A program made the position numbers and the translations under genes. The notes beneath the pieces are model-generated. The model was not told the DNA's origin, did not search any database, and saw only the letters and a list, made by a program, of their open reading frames with translations. Of a stretch of 64,000 nucleotides of DNA, positions 35,265 through 44,242 are shown piece after piece. How positions within the stretch are numbered: the first letter of the stretch is position 1; each line of letters opens with the position of its first letter. The stretch covers positions 372,001 through 436,000 of the forward strand of contig CAZRCW010000001.1 in NCBI GenBank assembly GCA_964598725.1. The letters run 5' to 3'. This DNA comes from JAGOTP01 sp964598725. Lineage in GTDB: Bacteria; Patescibacteriota; Patescibacteriia; 2-12-FULL-60-25.

Positions 35265-36576
35265 GCGTCTTGAACGTTGGTCGGCACAGTTCTTTCCTTG
35301 GGCTTGGCGTCTTGCGGTTTTAGTTTTGCCTTGGCAAACGCGTTGGTTCCAGGAGGGCCCGACGATTGCGGGCTATCCGTGGGAGCAGGGGAGGATTTCG
35401 ATCTACGCTTCGTGGTTCTTGCTGTTATTCGTTGCTGTGTTAGATCTTGTCCTGCGAAAGAAAGAGCATCGGCCAGCTATAAAAAGTACCTGGATCTGCG
35501 GATTGACCGCGCTGTTTGTTGCCTTCACCTTCATCACGACGGCCTCTCTCCGTTCAACTTTTGAATGGTGGCTAGAAGTGGTTGTTTTGATCTTATTCGT
35601 TCGGGCCGTCTTCTCGCGTGTGACTCTTCGTGATTTCTCCTGGTGGTTCGCGCTATCGCTTGTGCCACACGCACTACTCGGTCTTTGGCAATCGATCGAT
35701 CAATCGGTGGTTGGTTATTCGTTGCTGGGAATGGCCTCACAGGATCCGCGTACACCTGGGGTCGCTGTGATTGAAGTGATTGGTGTGCGCTGGTTGCGTG
35801 CCTACGGCGGCTTTCCACATCCGAACATCTTTGGTGGCTGGTTGGTGATAGGGATCATTTCGTTGGTGATGCTTTTGAAAGAGAGAATGATAAAAATTTG
35901 GCAGAAGTATGTGATCTTCGCGTTCGTCACGCTTTTCTCACTAGCATTAGCTTGTACCTATTCGCGTTCGGCGTGGATTGCTCTTGTTGTTGGGTGTATA
36001 ACGATGGGTATTTCTTGCATCGGTTTCTCAAAGGAATCATTCCAGCGGAATTGGAAGCGACTAGCTCTAGCTTTTGTCCTTATACTCGTAAGTTTCGGTT
36101 CGGTGTTTTTCCTTCGCCCCAATCTGGTCATGTCTCGCGCACAGACGACTACGCGTTTAGAACAGAAGTCGGTCTCTGAGCGAAAGCAGGGAATTGAGAA
36201 TGCGCTTCGGATTCTGCGAGAACGTCCACTGACGGGTTCTGGGTTGGGGGCAAGTGCGTTGGTTGTCCAGCGTTTGGACCGAGCTGAGCAGAAACCGGCA
36301 ATTATTCCAGTTCCTCCCCATATGGTGCCGCTCTTAGGAGTTGCGGAACTTGGATTAGTAGGGACGGGGATTTTGATGGCCATCCTACTCTTGTCGGCGA
36401 AGCTGTTTAAATTGAGATTCCAACAACTCGCGTTTTCTGAAAAGATAGCGAATCTAGCCCTTTGCTTCACGCTTGTCCCAATCTTGGTTCTGGATCATTA
36501 TCTTTGGTCATATTGGAGCGGAAAAATATTGTTTCTACTCTTTGGCTGGATAGCTGTGAAAGCGGATAAGACTTGA
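35248..36576 (+). CDS. O-antigen ligase/polymerase (Wzy/WaaL-like) family protein
   Basis: The 442-residue product has about ten transmembrane helices and the family's loop motif YGGFPHPNIFGGWLV, plus a large soluble loop near residue 300 containing RxxGIENALRILRERPLTGSG. Such enzymes link or polymerise lipid-linked glycans at the membrane. Start 35248 overlaps the preceding gene by 17 nt. In Patescibacteria these genes are taken to build surface polysaccharide. Confidence 0.8.
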   Translation: MASLRERLERWSAQFFPWAWRLAVLVLPWQTRWFQEGPTIAGYPWEQGRISIYASWFLLLFVAVLDLVLRKKEHRPAIKSTWICGLTALFVAFTFITTASLRSTFEWWLEVVVLILFVRAVFSRVTLRDFSWWFALSLVPHALLGLWQSIDQSVVGYSLLGMASQDPRTPGVAVIEVIGVRWLRAYGGFPHPNIFGGWLVIGIISLVMLLKERMIKIWQKYVIFAFVTLFSLALACTYSRSAWIALVVGCITMGISCIGFSKESFQRNWKRLALAFVLILVSFGSVFFLRPNLVMSRAQTTTRLEQKSVSERKQGIENALRILRERPLTGSGLGASALVVQRLDRAEQKPAIIPVPPHMVPLLGVAELGLVGTGILMAILLLSAKLFKLRFQQLAFSEKIANLALCFTLVPILVLDHYLWSYWSGKILFLLFGWIAVKADKT

Positions 36577-36597
36577 AGCTGGCTCATCATATTTTAT

Positions 36598-36626
36598 TTG
36601 ACGGTCCGTCCTTTCTCTGGTTGCAT
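36598..36626 (+). promoter_or_regulatory. Promoter of GC-rich island 5
   Basis: TTGACG (36598-36603), 17-nt spacer ending CTGG, TTGCAT (36621-36626). The TGG is an extended -10 like that of the other islands. Confidence 0.6.
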
Positions 36627-36683
36627 AAGGCTGCCGCTGATCTGGATTTCAGGTCACAACCAATGCGGTAAGGGAAGTGTTCC

Positions 36684-37553
36684 ATGAAGGATTCGCCTGT
36701 TACGACGAAGCTGCTGGAAGGGGCCGATCTCACTCGCCTCGAGGCGTTTCTCGCCAAGATGACGCCACGACCCATTGTGCCCGGCGACAAGCCGAGCTAC
36801 ATCGTCGCGGTGCGGGACCGCGAGGGTGTGCTCCACGAGTTGAGCGGCGTGACGCAGGTCGCGCTCGTTCACCGCTCGCGCGGCGTCTGCCTTTCCTACG
36901 GCATAGTCGAATCGGGGGACTCGCGTCCCGCCTGGGACCAGCCGACGATCACCGAGCTCAGCCATCCGACCGACTCGACGGCTCGGGATGGGGGTGGCTT
37001 CATCTTCGCCCCGTTCTTCGTCCTGCCGGGTGACGGCAAGCTGCGGCGTCGGCTGTACGTGGCGGTCTCGGATTCGCCGCGCCGCCCGCTCGCCAACCAG
37101 CAGCAGCTCGATCTCCCGCGCTCCTTCCTCACGGGCTCCTCGCTCGAGGAAGCCGAGGAGGCGATCAAGGAAGCGGCTTGCAACGTGCTGCACGGGCTCG
37201 TCGGTACCAAGGACGGCGTTTGCAAGAGGCGCCTCACCCTGCTCGCCGGTGGCGGCATCGTTCCCACCAACACCTACTGGGACGTCTCGAAGCTCCACGA
37301 GGGCGCGGGGCAGAAGCCCGCTGGGTTCCGCTTCCAGCCCAACGAGGTCGAGGCGGTTGATCCGACGGACCCCGACACCACCTACCGGCTCCGGGACGTG
37401 ATCGTGGAGTCCGATGAAGTGGAGGCGGCCGATCGTCCCGTGTGGGCCGGCTGGCGCTTCCACCGCTACGATCGGGCCACCAAGACCCGGAGCGGGATGA
37501 CGAAGTCGGCGCTCGCTGCGCTCTTCGACTACCTCGACGAGCTGGACGCCTGA
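36684..37553 (+). CDS. Hypothetical protein (GC-rich island 5)
   Basis: The 289-residue product is soluble and not recognised. It has a beta-rich first half and a segment LTLLAGGGIVPTNTYWDVS near residue 190. AAGGGAAGTG precedes the ATG. A sample line of its sequence is 72% G+C by hand count, against about 48% in resident genes. A GC-rich hairpin with GGGCGCTG/CAGCGCC arms follows the stop. Likely acquired from a high-GC donor. Confidence 0.6.
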   Translation: MKDSPVTTKLLEGADLTRLEAFLAKMTPRPIVPGDKPSYIVAVRDREGVLHELSGVTQVALVHRSRGVCLSYGIVESGDSRPAWDQPTITELSHPTDSTARDGGGFIFAPFFVLPGDGKLRRRLYVAVSDSPRRPLANQQQLDLPRSFLTGSSLEEAEEAIKEAACNVLHGLVGTKDGVCKRRLTLLAGGGIVPTNTYWDVSKLHEGAGQKPAGFRFQPNEVEAVDPTDPDTTYRLRDVIVESDEVEAADRPVWAGWRFHRYDRATKTRSGMTKSALAALFDYLDELDA

Positions 37554-37571
37554 TCTCTCCCGTCACAACTA

Positions 37572-37628
37572 GGGCGCTGTCTCCGTTCCCGCAATCTGCG
37601 GACCTATGAACGTCGAGGCAGCGCCTTT
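37572..37628 (+). terminator. Terminator of GC-rich island 5
   Basis: GGGCGCTG and CAGCGCC arms enclose about 40 nt and are followed by TTTCGCATTTC. GC-rich like the upstream gene. Confidence 0.6.
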
Positions 37629-37667
37629 CGCATTTCTAAGGAGATTTTTCATACATAAGGATCCGGC

Positions 37668-37697
37668 TTGACACCCCCTCTGCTCCTTGGCACTCTT
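37668..37697 (+). promoter_or_regulatory. Promoter of groES-groEL
   Basis: TTGACA (37668-37673) and a 17-nt spacer ending TTGG before a weak hexamer CACTCT. It lies just before the CIRCE element. Confidence 0.5.
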
Positions 37698-37712
37698 GGC
37701 TCATCGGCACGA

Positions 37713-37739
37713 TTAGCATTCTCACTGGTTGAGTGCTAA
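37713..37739 (+). promoter_or_regulatory. CIRCE operator of groES-groEL
   Basis: TTAGCATTC-N9-GAGTGCTAA: a CIRCE inverted repeat with one mismatch, in the expected place before groES. HrcA from the operon at 17907 is the probable repressor. Confidence 0.95.
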
Positions 37740-37792
37740 TCTGTGTCTGTTCGTCTCTGTCCTTAACTGTTTTTCTTTCTCCACAAACGCGT

Positions 37793-38083
37793 ATGAAGCT
37801 CCGTCCATTGGGTGATCGCGTCATCCTCGCGCCCCTCGCTAAAGAAGAAGTCACCAAAGGTGGGATTATCCTTCCAGACACCGCCGACAAAGAGCGCCCA
37901 GAACAAGGAAAAGTCGTGGCCGTTGGTCCAGGCAAATTCCGTGAAGATGGCACCCGTCTCGAAATGAGCGTCAAAGTCGGCGATCTCGTCATGTTCAAAA
38001 AGTATGCTCCAGATGAGGTGAAGATGGACGGTGAAACCTTCCTCGTTGTAGCCGAATCCGATTTGATGGCGATTGTTGAATAA
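37793..38083 (+). CDS. groES: Co-chaperonin GroES
   Basis: The 96-residue product is a complete GroES: MKLRPLGDRVILAP start, KGGIILPDTA loop (mobile loop), and the VGDLVMFKKYAPDEV segment. It caps GroEL. It lies 23 nt before groEL in a CIRCE-controlled operon. The start after CACAAACGCGT matches the conserved N-terminus; an upstream frame is spurious. No SD. Confidence 0.96.
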   Translation: MKLRPLGDRVILAPLAKEEVTKGGIILPDTADKERPEQGKVVAVGPGKFREDGTRLEMSVKVGDLVMFKKYAPDEVKMDGETFLVVAESDLMAIVE

Positions 38084-38106
38084 TAAATTGTTATTTTCTT
38101 ACAGCT

Positions 38107-39756
38107 ATGGCAAAAGTTATTGTCTACGGAGAAGAAGCTCGCCGCTTGCTGAAGCAGGGAGTTGACGCGCTTGCGAACGCGGTCAAAGTCACGCTTGGCC
38201 CAAAGGGCCGCACGGTCGTGATCGATCACGGCTACGGTTCTCCAACCATCACGAAGGATGGTGTGACCGTCGCGAAAGAAGTTCAGCTTGATGACAAGCA
38301 AATGAACCTCGGCGCCGAACTCGTAAAAGAAGTTGCGTCCAAAACAGCCGATGTCGCTGGTGATGGAACAACGACCGCTACCGTTCTCGCCCAGGCGATG
38401 GTTGCCGAAGGTTTGAAGAACATCACGGCCGGTGCCAATCCACTCGCGGTGCGCCGTGGCATGGAAAAGGCTTTGGAAGCGATGGTCAAAGAACTCCAGG
38501 AGAACGTCTCTCGTCCAGTGTCGGGTGACATGATCGAGAACGTCGCTTCGATCAGCGCCAACGATCGCGAAATCGGGAAGATTATTGCTGAGATGATGGA
38601 TGAAAAGACCGGTATCGGTACCCAGGGCGTCATCACCGTCGAAGAATCGCAGAGCTTCGGTGTTGATAAAGACATCGTGACCGGTATGCGCATCGATCGT
38701 GGATACCTCTCGCCTTACATGGTGACGAACCAAGATCGCATGGAAGCGGATTACAGCGACCCAATGATCCTCGTGACCGACAAGAAGATCTCGTCGGTGC
38801 AGGAATTGGTACCAATCCTTGAGAAGGTGTTGAAGGCCGGTAAGAAAGAGCTCGTGATTGTTGCAGAAGACTTGGATGGCGAAGCGCTCACGACCCTCGT
38901 CGTGAACAAGCTCCGCGGCGTCTTCAATGCGCTTGCGATCAAGGCTCCAGGTTTCGGTGACCGTCGCAAGGAGATGTTACAAGACATCGCGATCATGACC
39001 GGTGCGACATTGATTACGGAAGATCTCGGTCGCAAGCTCGACACGGTTGAGCTGACCGATCTCGGTAGCGCTCGCAAAGTCACCTCGACCAAAGAGCACA
39101 CGACGTTTGTTGATGGTAAAGGCAACAAGGCTGACATCGAAGCCCGTGCTGCCTCCATCAAGGCTGTTCTTGAAAACACCGAATCCACCTTCGATCGTGA
39201 AAAGCTTCAGGAACGCATGGCGAAATTGTCCGGTGGTGTTGGTGTGATCAAGGTCGGTGCCGCGACGGAAGTTGAAATGAAAGAAAAGAAACATCGCATC
39301 GAAGACGCGATCGCTGCTACGAAGGCCGCCGTTGAAGAAGGTATCGTTCCTGGAGGAGGTGTCGCGCTGCTCCGTGCCGTGAAGGTGCTTGAGACACTCC
39401 AAGCCGAAGGCGAAGAGATGATCGGTGTTCGCATCGTCCGTCGCGCCGTCGAAGAGCCGCTCAAGACGATCGCTTCGAACGCAGGCAAGGATGGCTCAGT
39501 CATCGTCGAAGAAGTGAAGAAGCTCACTGGTACGATGGGCTACAACGCCGAAGCAGATCGTTACGAAGACATGGTGAAAGCTGGGATCATCGACCCAACT
39601 AAAGTCACGCGCTCTGCGCTTCAGAACGCGACGAGTGTCGCTGCCTTGCTTCTCATCACCGAATGCGTGATCACCGAAAAGCCAAAGAAAGAAGAAACGG
39701 CTGCGGGTGGTGATGGTCACGGACACGGTGGGATGGGCGGGGGAATGGGGTTCTAG
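38107..39756 (+). CDS. groEL: Chaperonin GroEL
   Basis: The 549-residue product is a full GroEL: ATP-binding DGTTTATVLAQAM near residue 86, the central domain, and the C-terminal GGMGGGMGF tail. It folds proteins in the GroEL-GroES cage. Followed by a strong terminator. No SD precedes it; the leader is T-rich. Confidence 0.98.
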   Translation: MAKVIVYGEEARRLLKQGVDALANAVKVTLGPKGRTVVIDHGYGSPTITKDGVTVAKEVQLDDKQMNLGAELVKEVASKTADVAGDGTTTATVLAQAMVAEGLKNITAGANPLAVRRGMEKALEAMVKELQENVSRPVSGDMIENVASISANDREIGKIIAEMMDEKTGIGTQGVITVEESQSFGVDKDIVTGMRIDRGYLSPYMVTNQDRMEADYSDPMILVTDKKISSVQELVPILEKVLKAGKKELVIVAEDLDGEALTTLVVNKLRGVFNALAIKAPGFGDRRKEMLQDIAIMTGATLITEDLGRKLDTVELTDLGSARKVTSTKEHTTFVDGKGNKADIEARAASIKAVLENTESTFDREKLQERMAKLSGGVGVIKVGAATEVEMKEKKHRIEDAIAATKAAVEEGIVPGGGVALLRAVKVLETLQAEGEEMIGVRIVRRAVEEPLKTIASNAGKDGSVIVEEVKKLTGTMGYNAEADRYEDMVKAGIIDPTKVTRSALQNATSVAALLLITECVITEKPKKEETAAGGDGHGHGGMGGGMGF

Positions 39757-39770
39757 AGTAAGAAAAGAAT

Positions 39771-39803
39771 AAAAAAGACGCCTCCTTCGGGGGCGTCTTT
39801 TTT
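39771..39803 (+). terminator. Terminator of groES-groEL
   Basis: GACGCCTCC and GGGGGCGTC arms around TTC, flanked by A6 and T6, giving a bidirectional hairpin. Confidence 0.9.
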
Positions 39804-39806
39804 GTA

Positions 39807-39835
39807 TTGACGTAATAAAATATATCTGGCTAACT
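39807..39835 (+). promoter_or_regulatory. Promoter of GC-rich island 6
   Basis: TTGACG (39807-39812), 17-nt AT-rich spacer ending CTGG, CTAACT (39830-39835). It begins 4 nt after the groEL terminator. Confidence 0.55.
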
Positions 39836-39910
39836 GATGCCACCAGTGGCGCGGCAAGTATTAGTTCGGTCGCGTGTCTGGTTGTGTCAAAACTTGTTGG
39901 AGGTGCTCTG

Positions 39911-41683
39911 ATGTTCTCTCAAACGTTCAATGCATTCTTGTTCGATCGGCTCTTCGGGATCGAGGTCGCGTTGCCCTATCCGGACGACTGGCCGAAGATC
40001 CACGGACAGAACAAGACGGAGGACCGGCGAGTCGAGTCGGGGGCGCTGTTGCGTGGCCTGTTCGGCCTCGTGGCGGATCCTCTCGCGCTCGCCGAGTGGT
40101 TCGTCTCCGTCCTGACGGAGCAGAACTTCACGGTTCCGGTGAGCGACGGCTCGCGGGTGGTGACCCTTCGGGATCCACTCATGCTCAACGTCGTGCGCGA
40201 CGTGTTCCTCGAACTGGCGGCCAAGGATGAGCGATTCATCCCGTTGGCGAGTCGGGTCTTCGAGGCTGTGTTCCGCGCTACCTGGCAGCGCTTCGTCGCT
40301 GCGCTGGGGTCTAATCTTCAGCAGCGCGATGAGCGGGGATACCAGGCGCTGCTGACCGGTTTGCTCATCGAGCTGAACGGTCTGCTGCTCATCAGTCGGC
40401 GGCAGAACTACGACGCCAGTCGCTGGTTGAGCCGCGATGTGCATGGGCTGCTGCGCGAAGGTCGCATCGGCCTTGTCGAGGAGCTCATCCGCGTTTTCGG
40501 CTGGACGGGGGCATTCGACTTTCGTCTTTGGCGGGAGGTGCCCATCGTCATGCGTGCTCCGGGTGGTTCTCCGGAAGCGATCGGCGTTCGCGATTCGGTG
40601 TTGGCGATGATCCAGTTCGACCGCGTGTCGGGGAAGAGCGAATCGCTCGATCTCGGCGTGCGGGCCGCGCTGTGGTCACTCCCGGACGCTGTCCACGGTT
40701 CGCTCGAGCCTGCCTACGGGGTCGCCGCAGCTCGTCAAGCCAGGGCGTTGATCGCGCTCGACTTGCGTGAGCCGCTGAGTATCCGTGAGGACAGCTCCGC
40801 GATCAACTACGGCTACTCGGAGGTGCCGGAGGGGCGGGATCTCGATCCCGAGGCGCCGCAGCTCACGCAGTCACGCCGCGTGCGGCGTGAGATGTCAACG
40901 CGCTACCTGATGGCGCGTAAGCTCTGGGAGGCACTCCGGCATGGAGAGGAGGCGCCGAAGGAGTTCTCAGGCTTCAACCCGGAGCGTCCGCCGTCGGGCG
41001 TCTTCCATCGGGTGCCCGAACCGATCCTACGATTCTCTGAGGATCTCACCGCCTACCCCGGTGTGATCATCAGCGCAACGCCTGAGCAGGAGATGGTGAT
41101 CGAGTTGCTCATCGGTGGTGCCTGGGCCAAGGCCCGGTTGCTGCTCGAGTGGCTGGGTTGGACCGGTGCCTTCTCTGCCGATCTCGAGCACTACCACAAG
41201 GGCGTGCGCGAGGGGCATATCCAGTGGGCTAGCGGACGGCGGGTCTTCGCGGTCCTGCGAAACCGCTTCCTCCTCGCTTCGTTCGTTATCGGCTACAACC
41301 GCGCCTGCCGCGATGCGAGCTTTTGGGGAACGGTCGCGGCGCTCGGTCAGCAGTTGCTCGCCGACCCGGAGCTCGTCCGGCAATGTGTGCAGCGGCAGGT
41401 CGATGCCTGCTACTTCAAGCGCGTAGCGGACCTGAATGATGCGATCGAGGTCGCGACGCTTCCTCCGCTCCCGGGTGATGACGGTTTCGGTGGGTACGCA
41501 TACCCGTATCCGCCTGCGCCGCCCTGCCCGCCCGAGTTGGTCGCGCGGCGTGATCAGTATGTCGCTGAAAAGCTGGCGTGCGTCGATTACCTCTCTGGAG
41601 TGATCCGGGAGATGATCGATCAGTCCCTTGCTCGCGCGCTCGAGCTCGGTCAGCCGATCGCGCTCTACTCTTTCGACGAGTAG
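39911..41683 (+). CDS. Large hypothetical protein with internal GWTGAF repeat (GC-rich island 6)
   Basis: The 590-residue product is soluble and unrecognised. Two segments resemble each other: one with LVEELIRVFGWTGAF near residue 190 and one with KARLLLEWLGWTGAF near residue 410, which suggests an ancient duplication. The C-terminus has a Gly/Tyr/Pro stretch. Start 39911 follows GGAGGTG by 5 nt, a clear SD, and is preferred over an in-frame GTG upstream. A sample line counts 67% G+C. The 222 nt after the stop hold nothing I can name. Confidence 0.6.
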   Translation: MFSQTFNAFLFDRLFGIEVALPYPDDWPKIHGQNKTEDRRVESGALLRGLFGLVADPLALAEWFVSVLTEQNFTVPVSDGSRVVTLRDPLMLNVVRDVFLELAAKDERFIPLASRVFEAVFRATWQRFVAALGSNLQQRDERGYQALLTGLLIELNGLLLISRRQNYDASRWLSRDVHGLLREGRIGLVEELIRVFGWTGAFDFRLWREVPIVMRAPGGSPEAIGVRDSVLAMIQFDRVSGKSESLDLGVRAALWSLPDAVHGSLEPAYGVAAARQARALIALDLREPLSIREDSSAINYGYSEVPEGRDLDPEAPQLTQSRRVRREMSTRYLMARKLWEALRHGEEAPKEFSGFNPERPPSGVFHRVPEPILRFSEDLTAYPGVIISATPEQEMVIELLIGGAWAKARLLLEWLGWTGAFSADLEHYHKGVREGHIQWASGRRVFAVLRNRFLLASFVIGYNRACRDASFWGTVAALGQQLLADPELVRQCVQRQVDACYFKRVADLNDAIEVATLPPLPGDDGFGGYAYPYPPAPPCPPELVARRDQYVAEKLACVDYLSGVIREMIDQSLARALELGQPIALYSFDE

Positions 41684-41905
41684 CGTGCATATGACTGAAT
41701 TCGCTCCGTTGAAATACGGAGGACGGTAGCGTTCGAGCTTTAGGCTCCGCTATGTGCTCTTTGTTGGCACACTTGGATCTGGGAATAGCGCGGCAGCGGT
41801 TCTCCGCTCGACTCCGTCCCACAGATCCTCGTCACCGATCTTCTGTCTTATCTAAGAGGGAGGCTGGGTCACGAAAGCGGTGTGCGTAGATGAAAGAATA
41901 AAATA
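41684..41905. other. Intergenic stretch with no identified function
   Basis: Between the island-6 stop and the end of the dehydratase-like gene. The first about 150 nt are GC-rich like the island, with the weak repeat CTCCGTTGAAATACGGAGG (41701-41719, possible hairpin CTCCGT/ACGGAG); the rest is AT-rich resident DNA. I see no gene or strong terminator. Confidence 0.4.
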
Positions 41906-42580
41906 CTATTCTAAAAACAAGAGTAGTGAAGCCAAGTCACGTAAATGTTCGTTCGCCAATGCGTTTTTGTAACACTCTTTGAGAACGGATAGAGGAACGA
42001 GTGCGTAGAACGCGCTCTGAGTCTCTGGCAACTTATCAACCGCCTCTTCCAAAACGGTTCGAGGAAGTTCGATTAAATAATGTTTATTCAATTTATCCGC
42101 CCGTCCACCATCACCCGGCGCTTCATGGAAAAAGCGTTGCTTGGCTTCAGGATGATCCATCAGATCTGAGAGTGGAGGAATTCGTCCGAGTGCACGCTGT
42201 GTCTCAAGATTCTCAGGCGAGAACTTGCAGCCGTTCACAAGAATCAGCCCGCTCTTCTGATAGCCACGGCCAACGTTGCCTGGTTCGAAGAGGGCTTGGA
42301 TCAGGACGTGTTTGTTCTCATCGATAAAGAGAGCGAGTCGTCCAGATTTTTGATGGTAGATCGGCTGATCCCATTCGTGGGGTGGAGCGAATGCTGTTTT
42401 TGGTTCAAGTGAGACATGCATGCCTGTCACGTCAAAGAAAGCGCTTGAAAGTTTGCCATCGGCCAAGCTCCAACGCTGCATCCCATCTAATGGTCGTTCT
42501 TCGGTCTGTATGGTCCGTTCGGTAATCAATGGTTGGAGGAATCTTGCCTCAAGTTCGGAAAAGGTCGTAACGGAGAGCAT
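41906..42580 (-). CDS. NDP-hexose 2,3-dehydratase-family protein, single domain
   Basis: The 224-residue product has HVLIQALFEPGNVGRGYQKS near residue 90, the family's signature segment, and later LVPLSVLKEC. NDP-hexose 2,3-dehydratases act in deoxysugar pathways and are usually about twice as long, with two such modules, so this is a half-size form. It may be a standalone or partial enzyme. No other deoxysugar genes are adjacent. Confidence 0.55.
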   Translation of the reverse strand: MLSVTTFSELEARFLQPLITERTIQTEERPLDGMQRWSLADGKLSSAFFDVTGMHVSLEPKTAFAPPHEWDQPIYHQKSGRLALFIDENKHVLIQALFEPGNVGRGYQKSGLILVNGCKFSPENLETQRALGRIPPLSDLMDHPEAKQRFFHEAPGDGGRADKLNKHYLIELPRTVLEEAVDKLPETQSAFYALVPLSVLKECYKNALANEHLRDLASLLLFLE

Positions 42581-42631
42581 ATTCAGAGCATGGATAGGAA
42601 AAAGCCGTGATTTGGATTAGGATAGCAGTAT

Positions 42632-43027
42632 ATGGATACCAATCAAACCTCGTCAGAGCAGAAGCCACCAGAGCCACAGGTCGTCCACGGCATCCCGAGC
42701 GGTGCGTCACCTGCTTTCGATGCGAAAGATATTCAGGACAATAAATTGATGGCCGCCTTGTCGTACCTCGGTATTTTAGTCTTTGTCCCATTGTTCTTGG
42801 CCCGCAAGTCACCCTTTACTCAAGAGCATGCTAAACAGGGCGTTATTTTGCTTATCGTCCACATCGTTGGGATGTTCGTCTATTGGATCCCGGTTCTTGG
42901 ACAGATCCTTGGTCTCATCGTCTTGATCGTCAACATTATCGCCTTGGTCAAGTGTTTGATGGGCGAATTCTGGGAGATCCCAGTCATCGGTCAGTACCGC
43001 AAGAAGATCAACCTCGAGAAGATCTAA
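42632..43027 (+). CDS. DUF4870-like membrane protein
   Basis: The 131-residue product has a Pro/Ser-rich soluble start, then LMAALSYLGILVFVPLF and about three hydrophobic helices, with FTQEHAKQGV between them, as in DUF4870 proteins. TAGGAT ends 8 nt before the ATG (leaderless). It is divergent from the dehydratase-like gene. Function unknown. Confidence 0.7.
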   Translation: MDTNQTSSEQKPPEPQVVHGIPSGASPAFDAKDIQDNKLMAALSYLGILVFVPLFLARKSPFTQEHAKQGVILLIVHIVGMFVYWIPVLGQILGLIVLIVNIIALVKCLMGEFWEIPVIGQYRKKINLEKI

Positions 43028-43075
43028 ACGGTCCACCCCTACAAAAACAATCGAAGCCGCGGTATGCTCCTCGCC

Positions 43076-44206
43076 ATGATCCAAGATCTGCAGGAACATA
43101 TCGCGGTTTTACGTACCAAGGTCGACGAGGCCTGGGTCTTACTTGGCTTGGATGCGGTTAAGCGTGAGATGGAGGCGCTTGAAGCAGCGACTATGTCACC
43201 GGATTTTTGGACCGATCAGGAGCGTGCCCGCAAAGAAGGTCAGCAGCTGGCAGAGCTCAAGCGTTCCTTCGATGGCTGGAATGGCTTGCGTATAGCGCTG
43301 CTAGAGTGTGAAGAATTGGCTGAAATGATCGCCCACGAAAAAGATGAGACGATGGAGGAGGAGTTGATGCTTCGTTTGAAAAAGTTGGACGAGGAGTATC
43401 ACACCCGCGAATTCGAGTTGCTATTCTCAGGGGCGCACGATGCGAAGTCAGCAATTCTCTCGATCCATGCTGGAGCGGGTGGAACGGATGCGCAGGATTG
43501 GGCGGAAATGCTTATGCGGATGTTCGCACGTCATGCCGAACGCAAAGGCTGGACGGTGCGCTTGCTTGATGAATCGCGTGGGGGAGAGGCTGGTATCAAG
43601 TCGGCGACCATGATTATCGAAGGACGCTACGTCTATGGAAATCTGAAGAGCGAGGCAGGTGTCCATCGTTTGGTGCGGCAATCGCCGTTCAATTCCGATG
43701 CGCTCCGCCAAACATCGTTCGCTCTTGTTGAAGTCATTCCTGAAATTGATGAAGAGGTGGATGTCGATATTCGTCCCGAAGATCTTCGGATTGATACCTT
43801 CATGAGTGGCGGCAAGGGTGGTCAATCGGTGAACACGACCTATTCTGCGGTGCGTATCGTCCACTTACCGACTAAAATCACGATCTCGTGTCAGAACGAG
43901 CGTTCGCAGACTCAGAACCGCGAGATGGCGATGAAGATCTTGAAAGCGAAGCTCGTTTTGTTGAAAGAAGAGGCATTAGCGAAAGAAAAACAGCAGCTAC
44001 GTGGCGAATTCCATAGCGCAGAGTGGGGGAATCAGATCCGTTCGTATGTGTTGCATCCATATAAGATGGTGAAGGATCACCGCACAGAATCCGAAACCTC
44101 CGATCCCGAGGCGGTTCTGAACGGCGACCTCGACCAATTCGTCGAAGCCTATCTTCGCTGGCAAGCGAAGGGGATCGATCGAGCGGCTGAGCTGAACAAA
44201 GAATAA
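43076..44206 (+). CDS. prfB: Peptide chain release factor 2
   Basis: The 376-residue product has the GGQ motif in MSGGKGGQSVNTTYSAV near residue 245 and the RF2-type domain order, with AGAGGTDAQDWAEML near residue 130. It releases peptides at UAA and UGA. There is no in-frame TGA near the start, so the programmed +1 frameshift of many prfB genes is absent. TATGCT (43063-43068) ends 7 nt before the ATG, so the start is 43076 and the mRNA leaderless. Confidence 0.95.
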   Translation: MIQDLQEHIAVLRTKVDEAWVLLGLDAVKREMEALEAATMSPDFWTDQERARKEGQQLAELKRSFDGWNGLRIALLECEELAEMIAHEKDETMEEELMLRLKKLDEEYHTREFELLFSGAHDAKSAILSIHAGAGGTDAQDWAEMLMRMFARHAERKGWTVRLLDESRGGEAGIKSATMIIEGRYVYGNLKSEAGVHRLVRQSPFNSDALRQTSFALVEVIPEIDEEVDVDIRPEDLRIDTFMSGGKGGQSVNTTYSAVRIVHLPTKITISCQNERSQTQNREMAMKILKAKLVLLKEEALAKEKQQLRGEFHSAEWGNQIRSYVLHPYKMVKDHRTESETSDPEAVLNGDLDQFVEAYLRWQAKGIDRAAELNKE

Positions 44207-44212
44207 GAAGAC

Positions 44213-44242
44213 AAAAAAGATCTGCTAGAGCAGATCTTTTTT
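44213..44242. terminator. Perfect 14-bp terminator between prfB and nfi
   Basis: AAAAAAGATCTGCT and AGCAGATCTTTTTT around AG, then T: it serves prfB and, on the other strand, nfi. It overlaps the end of nfi. Confidence 0.9.

Noticed and set aside
37636..38733. Minus-strand frame across groES/groEL
   Set aside because: It is opposite two certain chaperonin genes and the CIRCE operator; no homology visible.
43076..43200. Programmed +1 frameshift in prfB
   Set aside because: No in-frame TGA near codon 25; the frame is open from the leaderless start to the end.
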